Part shown: piece by piece, positions 10,231 to 20,329 of the stretch
How positions within the stretch are numbered: the stretch's first letter is position 1
How the letters are laid out: each line of letters opens with the position of its first letter
Assembly (NCBI GenBank): GCA_018240685.1
Contig: JAFEFG010000001.1
Location: forward strand, 1-64,000
From: Pseudomonadota bacterium
GTDB taxonomy: Bacteria > Pseudomonadota > Alphaproteobacteria > Reyranellales > Reyranellaceae
Length of the DNA stretch: 64,000 nucleotides
Direction: 5' to 3'
Position numbers and translations under genes: made by a program
The notes under the pieces: model-generated
Databases searched by the model: none
What the model saw: the letters and a program-made list of their open reading frames with translations, nothing else
Told to the model about the DNA's origin: nothing

Positions 10231-11754
10231 ATGGAAAACACCGGCACCGCAGCCCCCGCCAGCAACGTCCCGGAATTCTCCGTCTCGGAGCTTTCCTTCG
10301 CGCTGAAACGCGAGATCGAGACCGCCTTCCCGCGGGTACGGGTGCGCGGCGAGATCAGCCAGCCCTCCTTTCCGCGGTCGGGCCACTGCTATTTCCGATT
10401 GAAGGACGAGAACGCCGTCATCGACGGCGTGGCCTGGAAGGGCACGATTCCCCGGCTCGGAATCAAGATCGAGGAAGGGCTCGAGGTGATCGCCACCGGC
10501 AAGCTCACCACCTATGCCGGCTCCTCGCGCTACCAGATCATCGTCGACCGGATGGAACTCGCGGGCGAAGGCGCGCTGCTGAAGCTCCTGGAGGATCGGC
10601 GCCGGAAGCTCGCCGGAGAAGGGCTGTTCGACGCCGATCGCAAGCGGCCGCTGCCCTTCCTGCCCGGGGTGGTGGGCGTCGTGACCTCACCGTCCGGTGC
10701 CGTGATCCGCGACATCCTGCATCGGCTTTCGGACCGCTTTCCGCGCCATGTGCTCGTCTGGCCGGTGGCGGTGCAGGGCGAGAAGGCGGCGGGCGAAGTG
10801 GCGGCCGCCATTTCAGGCTTCAACAGGCTTCCGGAAGACGGTCCGGTCCCGCGGCCCGACGTGCTGATCGTCGCCCGCGGCGGCGGCAGCCTCGAGGATC
10901 TGTGGGCTTTCAACGAGGAGATCGTGGTGCGGGCCGCCGCCGCCTCGACCATCCCGCTGATTTCCGCCGTCGGCCACGAGACCGACACGACCTTGATCGA
11001 CTTCGCCTCCGACCGTCGCGCGCCGACGCCGACGGCGGCTGCGGAGATGGCGGTGCCTGTGCGCGCCGACCTGCTGGCGCAGACCCTCGATCTGGGCAAG
11101 CGCACCGTCGCCGGCATGAACCGGCACCTGCGCGAGGCCGCCACCGGACTTGCCGGTCTGGCGCGCGGCCTCGGCGATCCGCGCCAGATGATCGAGGAGC
11201 GCCAGCAGCGCGTCGATGTCGGCGGCGAGCGCCTGGCGCTGGCGATGCGTCGGCTGGTCGAACGTCGTGACCACGAACTTGCGGTCGCGCGACTGGTTCG
11301 GCCCGACGCGGTCATCGCGGCCAAGCAGCAACTCCTCACCGCCGAGGCGCGCGCGCTGGAGAGCGCGATGAGACGCTTCAAGGGCGACACGACGCAGAAG
11401 ATCGAGCGCACCGCCGAGCGGCTGGAGCAGTTCGCCGACCGCCTGCGCCGCTGCACCAACGACCTGCTCACGCGCGGCGGCGACCGGGTCAGCCAGCTCG
11501 GCAAGCTGCTGGACAGCTACTCCTTCCACTCGGTGCTCAATCGCGGCTTCGCGCTGGTGCGCGATCAGGACGGCCATCCGGTCCTGGCGGCGGCCGGCGC
11601 GCGACCCGGTGAGATGCTCAGCATCGAGTTTGCCGACGGCCGGATCGGCGCACGCGTCAGCGACGGGATCGGTGGCGCCCCGCGCCCGGCCTCGCCGACG
11701 CCGCGCAAGCGCGAAGGCGGCCGCGGCAACGGCGGACAGGGCTCGCTGCTCTAG
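10231..11754 (+). CDS. xseA: Exodeoxyribonuclease VII large subunit
   Basis: XseA, 507 aa, the catalytic subunit of the single-strand exonuclease VII. The N-terminal OB-fold covers about residues 12-110 ([43 protein letters not shown]). The catalytic core includes [33 protein letters not shown] and [29 protein letters not shown] coiled-coil region follows, then the C-terminal [12 protein letters not shown] segment. A basic, glycine-rich tail (~470-507) exceeds the core family. No xseB is in the window. Confidence 0.96.
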   Translation: MENTGTAAPASNVPEFSVSELSFALKREIETAFPRVRVRGEISQPSFPRSGHCYFRLKDENAVIDGVAWKGTIPRLGIKIEEGLEVIATGKLTTYAGSSRYQIIVDRMELAGEGALLKLLEDRRRKLAGEGLFDADRKRPLPFLPGVVGVVTSPSGAVIRDILHRLSDRFPRHVLVWPVAVQGEKAAGEVAAAISGFNRLPEDGPVPRPDVLIVARGGGSLEDLWAFNEEIVVRAAAASTIPLISAVGHETDTTLIDFASDRRAPTPTAAAEMAVPVRADLLAQTLDLGKRTVAGMNRHLREAATGLAGLARGLGDPRQMIEERQQRVDVGGERLALAMRRLVERRDHELAVARLVRPDAVIAAKQQLLTAEARALESAMRRFKGDTTQKIERTAERLEQFADRLRRCTNDLLTRGGDRVSQLGKLLDSYSFHSVLNRGFALVRDQDGHPVLAAAGARPGEMLSIEFADGRIGARVSDGIGGAPRPASPTPRKREGGRGNGGQGSLL

Positions 11755-11851
11755 AACTCCGTGCGGCACGGCGGCCGCGCAGGCATTCCCATGCTGTGGG
11801 TTTTGTGGCCGGCCGGCGAGCGTTCGACCGGCGATGGGATGGTTCCGGCGG

Positions 11852-12901
11852 TCAGGATGCCGCGTTGGGCACGACGCGGCGCTTGAGCGGCTGCCAGATG
11901 GTGCGGGGAATCGGGCGCAGCGTGTCGTGGAACTGGCGCGCGCATTCGGCCCAGGTGAACGTCTCGGCATGGGCGCGGCAGTCGGCCGGCTGGCAGCCTA
12001 GCGCGGCGAGGCAGGCGGCGCGGAGATCGTCGTTGAGGGCGCCCACCTTTGGCGTCGTCACGACATCGAGCGGCCCCGGCACGGGATAGGCGGCGACGGG
12101 CACGCCCGAGGCCAGCGCCTCGACCATGACCAGGCCGAACGTGTCGGTGCGGCTGGGAAAGACGAAGCAGTCGGCCTGCGCATAGCGATAGGAAAGCTCC
12201 TCGGTGTCGACCGAACCGAAGAAGCGGGCATCCTTGTAGCGGCGCTTGAGCTCGCGATATTGCGGCCCGCCGCCCACGACCCACTTGGTGCCGGGCAGGT
12301 CGAGGTCGAGGAAGGCCTTGATGTTCTTCTCGATGGCGAGCCGGCCGGCATAGAGCCAGATCGGGCGCGGGTCGCCCACGTCCTCCTGCGGTCGCGGCCG
12401 GAAGGCGGCGATGTCGACGCCGCGCGACCAGGGAACCAGGTTCTGGAAGCCGCGCGACGCGAGTTCCTCGCGGATCGACTGCGCCACCACCAGCACCGCC
12501 GCAGACGGGGCGTGGAAGCGGCGTATCAGGGCATAGCTCCAGGAGAGCGGCAGGCGCACGCGCGCATGGACGTATTCGGGAAAGCGCGTGTGATAGGCGG
12601 TGGTGAAGGGGATGTTGCGCTTGAGGCAGAAGCCGCGCGCCGCCCAGCCGAGCGGGCCCTCGGTCACGAGATGGATCGCGTCGGGCGCGAAGAGCTTCAG
12701 CATGTGCGTCAGGCGCGCCGTCGGAAACAGCGAGAGCCGGATTTCCGGATAGGTCGGGCAGGGGAGCGTCCGGAACCGGTCGGGCCCGAACACCTCGACC
12801 TCGTGGCCTTCGGCCTGCAGCAACCGGACGATGGTTTCTATCGTGCGCACCACGCCGTTGATCTGCGGGCGCCAGGCATCGGAGACGATGGCGATGCGCA
12901 A
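11852..12901 (-). CDS. agt: Agt-type lipid glycosyltransferase (GT4)
   Basis: GT4/GT-B glycosyltransferase of 349 aa. It opens with MRIAIVSDAWRPQINGVVRT, typical of sugar-nucleotide:lipid transferases of the MgtA/Agt group, and has the C-terminal site FGLVMVEALASGVPVAAYPVPGP (E-x7-E type). It lies 6 bp after a PlcP-like phosphoesterase on the same strand, the known plcP-agt arrangement of phosphate-starved marine and soil bacteria. There Agt glycosylates the diacylglycerol released by PlcP to form monoglucosyl- and glucuronosyl-diacylglycerol. Family membership is clear; the symbol rests on context. An alternative is an alpha-mannosyltransferase acting on another lipid. Confidence 0.75.
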   Translation of the reverse strand: MRIAIVSDAWRPQINGVVRTIETIVRLLQAEGHEVEVFGPDRFRTLPCPTYPEIRLSLFPTARLTHMLKLFAPDAIHLVTEGPLGWAARGFCLKRNIPFTTAYHTRFPEYVHARVRLPLSWSYALIRRFHAPSAAVLVVAQSIREELASRGFQNLVPWSRGVDIAAFRPRPQEDVGDPRPIWLYAGRLAIEKNIKAFLDLDLPGTKWVVGGGPQYRELKRRYKDARFFGSVDTEELSYRYAQADCFVFPSRTDTFGLVMVEALASGVPVAAYPVPGPLDVVTTPKVGALNDDLRAACLAALGCQPADCRAHAETFTWAECARQFHDTLRPIPRTIWQPLKRRVVPNAAS

Positions 12902-12907
12902 CCGGGC

Positions 12908-13723
12908 TTACTCCGCCGCCAGCTGGGAGGGCGCATATCGCGGCAGCGCCGGCCGCCGGCGCGCGAATTCCTGTGCCCAGTTGATGATGCGCAGATGGCC
13001 GTCGAAATCCTCCACCAGCGCCGTGCAGCTCTCCACCCAGTCGCCATCGTTGCAGTAGAGGATGCCGTCGATGGTGCGGATCTCGGCGTGGTGGATGTGG
13101 CCGCAGACCACGCCATCGACGCCGCGCCGGCGCGCTTCGCTCGCCACCGCCTTCTCGAAGTCGGCGATGAACTGCACCGCGTTCTTGACCTTGTGCTTGA
13201 GATAGGCCGAGAGCGACCAGTAGGGCAGGCCGAGTTTACGGCGGCACCAGTTGAAACTGGTGTTCACACGCAGCGCCGTGTTGTAGGCCCAGTCGCCCAG
13301 GATCGCGAGCCAGCGGGCATAGCGGATGATGCCGTCGAACTGGTCGCCGTGGATCACCAGAAGCTTACGGCCGTCAGGCGTGGTGTGGATCGCTTCCTCC
13401 TCGACCCGCACGTCGCCGAAGGTGAGCTGGCAGTACTGCCGCGCCGCCTCGTCGTGGTTGCCGGGGATGTAGATCACGGTCGTGCCCTTGCGCGCCTTGC
13501 GCAGGACTTTCTGCACCACGTCGTTGTGAGCCTGCGGCCAGTACCACCAGCGCTTCAGCCGCCAGCCGTCGACGATGTCGCCGACGAGATAGAGATATTC
13601 GCTCTCGTTGCGCTTCAGGAAGTCGAGCAACATCTCGGCTTGGCAGCCGCGCGTGCCGAGATGGATGTCCGACAGGAAGATGGCGCGGTGGCGGACGGAA
13701 GGGGGGCGCTCGATAACGGTCAT
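12908..13723 (-). CDS. plcP: PlcP-type phospholipase C (UDP-2,3-diacylglucosamine hydrolase-like metallophosphoesterase)
   Basis: Calcineurin-like phosphoesterase, 271 aa, from ATG 13723 (MTVIERPPSVRH); an in-frame upstream codon at 13762 is possible but lacks a ribosome site. Metal motifs are complete: DIHLG (Asp19, His21), GDIVD (49-52), GNHDE (88-92), HGDQFD (125-130) and GHIHH (208-212). It resembles LpxH but carries the insert typical of PlcP, which cleaves phosphatidylcholine and phosphatidylethanolamine to diacylglycerol under phosphate limitation. The agt gene follows directly. Together with btaAB at the window start this supports a lipid-renovation role; LpxH-like activity remains the alternative. 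Confidence 0.78.
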   Translation of the reverse strand: MTVIERPPSVRHRAIFLSDIHLGTRGCQAEMLLDFLKRNESEYLYLVGDIVDGWRLKRWWYWPQAHNDVVQKVLRKARKGTTVIYIPGNHDEAARQYCQLTFGDVRVEEEAIHTTPDGRKLLVIHGDQFDGIIRYARWLAILGDWAYNTALRVNTSFNWCRRKLGLPYWSLSAYLKHKVKNAVQFIADFEKAVASEARRRGVDGVVCGHIHHAEIRTIDGILYCNDGDWVESCTALVEDFDGHLRIINWAQEFARRRPALPRYAPSQLAAE

Positions 13724-13767
13724 CGGATGGCAGCTATGTGGATAACGAGTCGACCGACACAAAATCT

Positions 13768-13787
13768 GTCGTGCGCGATTGCACGAC
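13768..13787. promoter_or_regulatory. Inverted repeat in the plcP / lipid kinase divergent promoter region
   Basis: GTCGTGC (13768-13774) and GCACGAC (13781-13787) form a perfect 7-bp inverted repeat with a 6-bp spacer, 45 bp upstream of plcP and 58 bp upstream of the lipid kinase. The shape and divergent position fit a dimeric regulator site. A single Pho half-site-like ATCTGTC overlaps its left side, but no full Pho box is present. Confidence 0.35.
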
Positions 13788-13845
13788 CCTCAGCAGATTG
13801 TGTATGTGAGCCGTTGCGCGGCTGTTAATCGGTTGTGACGCTTCC

Positions 13846-14784
13846 ATGACATTCACCCCTCCCAAGACCGTTTTATTGATCCGCAACCCGATCGCGGGCC
13901 GCCGCCGCCGCGGGCTGGTCGATGCCGTGGTGCGCCGGGTTCGCGATGCGGGCTGGACGGTCGACCTGGTGGATACTGCCGATGCGGGCGACGCGCGGCG
14001 GCTGGCCGAGACCTGCGACGCCGGGCGCTATGCGGTGATCGCCGTGGCCGGCGGCGACGGCACCATCAACGAAGTGGTGAACGGGCTCGCGCAGCGCAGC
14101 GGCGATGGGCCCGCGCTCGCCATCGTGCCGCTCGGCACCGCCAACGTGCTCGCCCATGAACTGGGGCTCGAATTCAAGGCCGCGGCAATCGCCCAGACGA
14201 TCGTCGCCGGCCATGCGCTGCTGGTCCGGCCGGGCGAGGCCTGGTGCGCGCCGGCCGACGGGACCGCCGTGCCACGCTGCTTCTCGCTGATGGCCGGCGC
14301 GGGCTTCGACGCCAAGGTGGTGGCCGGCGTGACCGCGCCGCTGAAGCGCCGCCTCGGGCGTGCGGCCTATGTCTGGCGCTCGCTGGTCGAGGCACGCCGC
14401 TACAAGCCGGTGCGCTACATGGTCGAGGTGGACGGCAAGCGCTACGAGGCCTCGTCAGTGATCGTGACCCGCAGCCGCCACTATGCCGGGCCCTATGTCG
14501 TGGCGCCCGACGCGGCGCTCGACGATCCGCTCCTGCATGTCTGCCTGTTCGAGCGCTGGGGCCGGCTGCAGACGCTGCGTTTCGGCCTCGCCTTGCTGCT
14601 TGGCTGGCTGCCGCGCACCGGCGGCTACCGCGTGGTCACGGGCCACCGGGTGACGATCTCGGTGCTGAGCGATGCCGGCGAGCAGCGGCGTCAGCCGGTA
14701 CAGATCGACGGCGACGACGCGCTCACCCTGCCGGTGTCGATCGGCATGGCGGCCGGCACGGTGAGGCTGCTTCAGCCCGCCTGA
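13846..14784 (+). CDS. Diacylglycerol/sphingosine kinase-family lipid kinase
   Basis: Lipid kinase of the YegS/BmrU/DgkB type, 312 aa. The nucleotide-binding GGDGT is at residues 69-73 within IAVAGGDGTINEVVNGL, preceded by LIRNPIAGRR and followed by PLGTANVLAHELGL. It phosphorylates a diacylglycerol-like lipid to its phosphate in the cytoplasm. It is divergent from plcP-agt, so it may return PlcP-made diacylglycerol to phosphatidate when phosphate is plentiful; that link is inference from position. The start ATG 13846 is the first in frame. Confidence 0.85.
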   Translation: MTFTPPKTVLLIRNPIAGRRRRGLVDAVVRRVRDAGWTVDLVDTADAGDARRLAETCDAGRYAVIAVAGGDGTINEVVNGLAQRSGDGPALAIVPLGTANVLAHELGLEFKAAAIAQTIVAGHALLVRPGEAWCAPADGTAVPRCFSLMAGAGFDAKVVAGVTAPLKRRLGRAAYVWRSLVEARRYKPVRYMVEVDGKRYEASSVIVTRSRHYAGPYVVAPDAALDDPLLHVCLFERWGRLQTLRFGLALLLGWLPRTGGYRVVTGHRVTISVLSDAGEQRRQPVQIDGDDALTLPVSIGMAAGTVRLLQPA

Positions 14785-14810
14785 TGGCGGGCCGCCTATC
14801 CACCAGTCGT

Positions 14811-14850
14811 CTGTCTGCCGGTCATCCGTCCTCGGTGTGCCGGCAGGCAG
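14811..14850. terminator. Hairpin between the convergent lipid kinase and transglycosylase genes
   Basis: CTGTCTGCCGG (14811-14821) pairs with CCGGCAGGCAG (14840-14850) over 11 bp with one G-T wobble and an 18-nt loop. It sits between two convergent stops, so a bidirectional end signal is plausible, although there is no T-tract. Confidence 0.35.
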
Positions 14851-14853
14851 GCC

Positions 14854-16053
14854 TCAGTGCACGTCCTGCAGCAGGCGCTGCACGAACTGCGGTGTCGGAT
14901 GGCCATCGGCCGGCATGCCGATCTGCTTCTGGAACATGCGCACTGCCGAGCGGGTCTTGGGGCCAAGCAGGCCGTCGGCGTCGTCGGTATAGAAACCGAG
15001 ACGGGCCAGCCGGACCTGCATCTGGATCACCGTGTCGCGCGAGAGCGGCTGGTCGTCGTCGGGCGGTGCCTGCATGACGCCGGGGCCGCCGGCGATCTGG
15101 CGCGCCAGGATGCCGACGGCGAGCGCGTAGAGCGTCGAGCGGTTCCAGTTCATCACCGCCTTGAAGTTGGGATAGAGGATGAAGGCCGGTCCGCGCCAGC
15201 CGGCCGGCAGGATGATCGACGACGGCTCGTCCGAGGCCGGCAGCGGCGCCCCGCCGGCGCGCTTCACGCCCATCGCAGCCCAGGCCTTCACTGGCTTCTC
15301 GACCGACGTGTCGGCCTGCTCGAGCGGGAAGTTCTGGGGCAGGAACACTTCGTCGCTCGACGGCAGGCCGGGCTTGAAGCCGATGCCGCGCAGAAAGTTG
15401 GCGGCCGAGGCGAAGGCGTCGGGCATGCTGTTCCACAGGTCGATGCGCCCGTTGCCGTCGCGATCGACGGCGTACTTCATGAAGGTCGAGGGCATGAACT
15501 GCATGTTGCCCATGGCGCCTGCCCAGGAGCCGCGCAGCTGCTGGCTGGTCATGCCGTTGGTGGCGAGGATCCTGAGCGCCTGAACCGTCTCGTTGGTGAA
15601 GAAGGCGATGCGCTTGGTCATGCAGGCCAGCGTCGCCACCGAGCGCACGACCTGGAAGTCGCCGAGAAAGGTGCCGTAGTTGGTCTCCATGCCCCAGAAG
15701 GCGACCAGATACTGCGGCGGCACGCCGTACTCGCGCTGCAGCGCATCGAGCAGCGACCGGTATTGCGCCATCTTCTGCTGGCCCTTGGCGACGCGCTCGG
15801 GCGTGACCGAATTGCCGATGTACCTGCCGTAGGTGAGCGTGAACTCCGGCTGGCGCGAATCGAGGTCGATCACCTTCTGGTCGGGTGTGAGATTCTGGAA
15901 GGCGCGGTCGGCGGTCTCCGCCGACACGCCCTGCCGCAGTGCCTCCGTCTTGATGGCCTGCAGGCAGGCGCGGAACTCGCCTTGCGCGAATGCAGGAGTG
16001 GACAGAAACGCCGTCGTTGCGGCGAAGAGCACGGCTTTTTTAGAGGGGATCAT
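14854..16053 (-). CDS. Lytic murein transglycosylase, MltB family, with peptidoglycan-binding domain
   Basis: Periplasmic enzyme of 399 aa. Residues 1-23 are a signal peptide ending AFA. Residues ~25-320 form the SLT_2/MltB catalytic domain with the catalytic Glu123 in WGMETNYGTFLG, then SWAGAMGNMQFMPST and DGNGRIDLWNS. Residues ~335-395 are a PG_binding_1 domain (VQMQVRLARLGFY, DGLLGPKTRSAVRMFQK). It cleaves the MurNAc-GlcNAc bond to 1,6-anhydro products during wall turnover. The two-domain plan is the usual one for alphaproteobacterial MltB-like proteins. Confidence 0.93.
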   Translation of the reverse strand: MIPSKKAVLFAATTAFLSTPAFAQGEFRACLQAIKTEALRQGVSAETADRAFQNLTPDQKVIDLDSRQPEFTLTYGRYIGNSVTPERVAKGQQKMAQYRSLLDALQREYGVPPQYLVAFWGMETNYGTFLGDFQVVRSVATLACMTKRIAFFTNETVQALRILATNGMTSQQLRGSWAGAMGNMQFMPSTFMKYAVDRDGNGRIDLWNSMPDAFASAANFLRGIGFKPGLPSSDEVFLPQNFPLEQADTSVEKPVKAWAAMGVKRAGGAPLPASDEPSSIILPAGWRGPAFILYPNFKAVMNWNRSTLYALAVGILARQIAGGPGVMQAPPDDDQPLSRDTVIQMQVRLARLGFYTDDADGLLGPKTRSAVRMFQKQIGMPADGHPTPQFVQRLLQDVH

Positions 16054-16065
16054 GTACCGACTTTA

Positions 16066-17451
16066 TCACGAGCCGGCGATCGTCATCCCCTCGATTCGTA
16101 CGGTGGGTGCATTGGTGGCCCCCTTGAATTGCAGGTCGCTGGCGGGGGTCATGTTGAGGAACATGTCTTTGAGATTGCCCGCGACAGTGATGCCGCTCAC
16201 GGGCCAGGCGCGCTTGCCGTTCTCGATCCAGAAGCCCGCTGCACCCCGACTGTAGTCGCCGGTGACTCCGTTCACGCCGAAGCCGATCAGGTCGGTGATG
16301 TAGAGCCCGCTCTTGATGTCGGCGATCAACTCGTCGACCGGGAGCTTGCCCTTCTCGAGATAGAAGTTCGACGTGGTGGGGCTGGGCGGCCCCGATGTGC
16401 CGCGCGAGGCGTGTCCCGTCGGCTTGAGGTTGAGCTGGCGCGCGGCCGCGAGGTCGAGCAGCCAGGTCGTGAGCATGCCGTCGTCGATCACGGCATAGCG
16501 CCGGGTGGGAAGACCTTCGGCGTCGAACGGACGGCTGCCGAGCCCGCGCTTGCGATGCGGGTTGTCGAGGATGCGGATACCCTTGGCGAAGACCTGCTGG
16601 CCCATCTTGTCCTTGAGGAACGAGGTGCCGCGGGCGACCGAGCGGCCGTTGATGGCGCCCGCGAGATGGCCGATCAGGCCGCCGGCGATGCGGCGGTCGT
16701 AGATCACGGGCACGCGGGCGCTGGGCGCCTTCTTCGGATTGAGGCGCGCCACCGCGAACTTGCCGGCGTTGCGGCCGACCCTGGCGGCGGGCATCAGATC
16801 GTCGAAATGGACCGCGCTCGACCATTCGTAGTCGCGCTCCATGCCGGTGCCCTCACCGGCCAGAACGGAGCAGGAGAGCGAATAGCCGCTGCGTCGGTAG
16901 CCGCCCGCGAAGCCGTTGCTGGCGGCAAGCATGACGGAGGTGCGCCCCCAGCCCGCCTCGGCGCCCTCGGAGTTGGTGACGCCCTTCACCGCACGCGCCG
17001 CATCCTCCGCCTCCGCGCAGAGCGCCAGCAGGGTCCGGGGCGAGGGCGGGCGGCGCTTGTCGTCGAGGTCGAGATCGGGCCAATCGTGCGCCAGAAGCTC
17101 CTCCGGCGCGATGCCGCAGACGGGGTCCTCGGGCACGGCGCGCGCCATGTCGACGGCGCGCTCGGCCAGCGTCTTGAGCGCCGCCGGCGAGAAGTCGGTG
17201 GAGGAGACGAAGGCCTGGCGCTTGCCGACGAAGACGCGCAGGCCAAGGTCGCGGCCCTCGCTGCTTTCGAGCTTTTCGCGCTTGCCCAGCCGCTGCGAGA
17301 CGGAGATCGATTCTCCGTTCACATAGAGCGCGTCGGCCGCATCGGCGCCGACAGCCTGCGCCCACTTCATCAGGTCTGCCAGCAGGTTGGCGTCCGGCGC
17401 ACCCGCCGGACGCTTCTTCGGGGAAGGGGATTTCTTCTTCGCTGTCGCCAT
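16066..17451 (-). CDS. pmbA: TldE/PmbA metalloprotease partner subunit
   Basis: PmbA (TldE), 461 aa, the subunit that pairs with TldD to form the TldD/E peptidase, known for antibiotic peptide maturation and CcdA degradation. Family features seen are ISVSQRLGKREKLESSEGRDLGLRVFVG near residue 50, NSEGAEAGWGR, IYDRRIAGGLIGHLAGAINGRSV, and the C-terminal LYITDLIGFGVNGVTGDYSRGAAGFWIENG. It lacks the zinc HExxxH, as TldE should. The N-terminus is a Lys/Pro-rich extension of ~17 residues. The partner tldD lies 21 kb away at 37124-38572. Confidence 0.93.
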   Translation of the reverse strand: MATAKKKSPSPKKRPAGAPDANLLADLMKWAQAVGADAADALYVNGESISVSQRLGKREKLESSEGRDLGLRVFVGKRQAFVSSTDFSPAALKTLAERAVDMARAVPEDPVCGIAPEELLAHDWPDLDLDDKRRPPSPRTLLALCAEAEDAARAVKGVTNSEGAEAGWGRTSVMLAASNGFAGGYRRSGYSLSCSVLAGEGTGMERDYEWSSAVHFDDLMPAARVGRNAGKFAVARLNPKKAPSARVPVIYDRRIAGGLIGHLAGAINGRSVARGTSFLKDKMGQQVFAKGIRILDNPHRKRGLGSRPFDAEGLPTRRYAVIDDGMLTTWLLDLAAARQLNLKPTGHASRGTSGPPSPTTSNFYLEKGKLPVDELIADIKSGLYITDLIGFGVNGVTGDYSRGAAGFWIENGKRAWPVSGITVAGNLKDMFLNMTPASDLQFKGATNAPTVRIEGMTIAGS

Positions 17452-17467
17452 GCCCCCTTCTTACGCG

Positions 17468-19361
<1,894 letters not shown>

Positions 19362-19367
19362 GCGGGC

Positions 19368-19395
19368 ACTTTAGTGCGCCGCGGGCAGGAGTCAA
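19368..19395 (-). promoter_or_regulatory. leuL-leuA promoter
   Basis: On the minus strand TTGACT (19395-19390) and TAAAGT (19373-19368) are separated by 16 bp, a sigma-70-type -35/-10 pair. The predicted start point, 7 bp beyond the -10, is the ATG of the leader peptide. The -35 overlaps the end of the preceding terminator hairpin. Confidence 0.6.
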
Positions 19396-19425
19396 CCCGC
19401 CGGAGGAGGGGGCTCCGGCGGGTTG
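19393..19425 (-). terminator. Terminator hairpin after the small secreted protein gene
   Basis: CAACCCGCCGGAG (19393-19405) and CTCCGGCGGGTTG (19413-19425) are perfect 13-bp arms with a 7-nt loop, starting 18 bp after the stop of the 19443-19748 gene and just ahead of the leuA promoter. The stem is very stable; only a short TTGACT follows instead of a T-run. Confidence 0.5.
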
Positions 19426-19442
19426 GAGGGAGAGAGGGCTCC

Positions 19443-19748
19443 CTATTGCAGCGGAATGTTGAAGTTGAGGTTCAGGCTCGACGGCGCGGGCGCCGCATAG
19501 ACCGGCGGCGAATAGACCACCGGCGGAGCGACGTAGACCGGTCGCTGTTCCACGTAGCGCGGGCCGTAGCGATGATGCTCGCGCCACTCATGCTCCCGCC
19601 ACTCGCGCTCGCGGTGGCGATCCCAGCCACGATCATGATCCCAGTGATCGTCGGCCTGGGCGCTGCCCGCGAAGGCGAGGACGACGGATCCGAACAGGGC
19701 GGCGGCGACGGAGAGCTTCTTCAAACGCTGCTTGGTCACGACACGCAT
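19443..19748 (-). CDS. Small secreted His/Arg/Tyr/Pro-rich protein
   Basis: Protein of 101 aa from ATG 19748 with GGAGGT 5 bp upstream. Residues 1-32 are a signal peptide (KKLSVAAALFGSVVLAFAGSAQA). The mature part has a charged His/Asp/Arg/Glu-rich segment (DDHWDHDRGWDRHREREW), then a Tyr/Pro/Val-rich segment (VYVAPPVVYSPPVYAAP), and ends LNLNFNIPLQ. No enzyme motif is seen. The next gene upstream encodes a protein of the same plan and ending. Possibly a surface or envelope protein; the His-rich part could bind metal. Function unknown. Confidence 0.75.
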   Translation of the reverse strand: MRVVTKQRLKKLSVAAALFGSVVLAFAGSAQADDHWDHDRGWDRHREREWREHEWREHHRYGPRYVEQRPVYVAPPVVYSPPVYAAPAPSSLNLNFNIPLQ

Positions 19749-19869
19749 GGGATACCTCCATTGACGTATAGGGATACGCAGCGTCTTCGGATTTGATCTC
19801 CCGCCGATTTGGGCATTGTTGCGAAAAGTGCTGTCCGGTTTCGCCACAATCCCGGCACCGGCCCGAAGC

Positions 19870-20163
19870 TCAGCGCAGCGGCACGTTGAGGTTGATGTTC
19901 AGACCCGGCGGCGGTCCGTAGTACATCGGCATGCGCTCGTAGACGACGGGGGCGGGATAGACCACTACCGGCGGCGCCGCGTAGACGACGGGCGCGGCGT
20001 AGTAGACGTGGCCCGGCGGAACGACGAAGGGCGGGCCCTTCCGCTTCCAGTACTTGTCGTCGTGTGCCTGCGCGGCCGTCGTTGCGGCCATGACGCCAAC
20101 ACCGGCAATCAGCAGGGCCGCAGTGCGGCTCAGGGCCGACATCGTCGTCGCATGTTTACGCAT
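19870..20163 (-). CDS. Small secreted Tyr/Pro-rich protein, paralogue of the next gene
   Basis: Protein of 97 aa from ATG 20163 with GGAGGTG 8 bp upstream. Residues 1-33 are a signal peptide ending AAQA. The mature part is HDDKYWKRKGPPF, then Tyr/Ala/Pro/Val repeats (YYAAPVVYAAPPVVVYPAPVVY), then PPPGLNINLNVPLR at the end. The C-terminal LNxNxNxPL motif and the PPVVY tract are shared with the neighbour at 19443-19748, so the two look like a tandem duplication. Function unknown. Confidence 0.75.
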   Translation of the reverse strand: MRKHATTMSALSRTAALLIAGVGVMAATTAAQAHDDKYWKRKGPPFVVPPGHVYYAAPVVYAAPPVVVYPAPVVYERMPMYYGPPPGLNINLNVPLR

Positions 20164-20329
20164 CTTCTTCACCTCCAGGTTTGCCACCAACAAGTAGCGT
20201 TCCCGGCCGCGCCGGAGCTGTGAGAAACCTGTGGCCGGCCGGGATTTCGCAGCCGGGGCGACGCTTGTTTCACTCCCTGTCGGGCCATGGTTAGATGCGG
20301 CCCGCAAAAGCAAGAATGGGGGATACGCA

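Noticed and set aside
13741-13790. Possible full Pho box upstream of plcP
   Set aside because: The best alignment matches only 11 of 18 positions; only one half-site is convincing.
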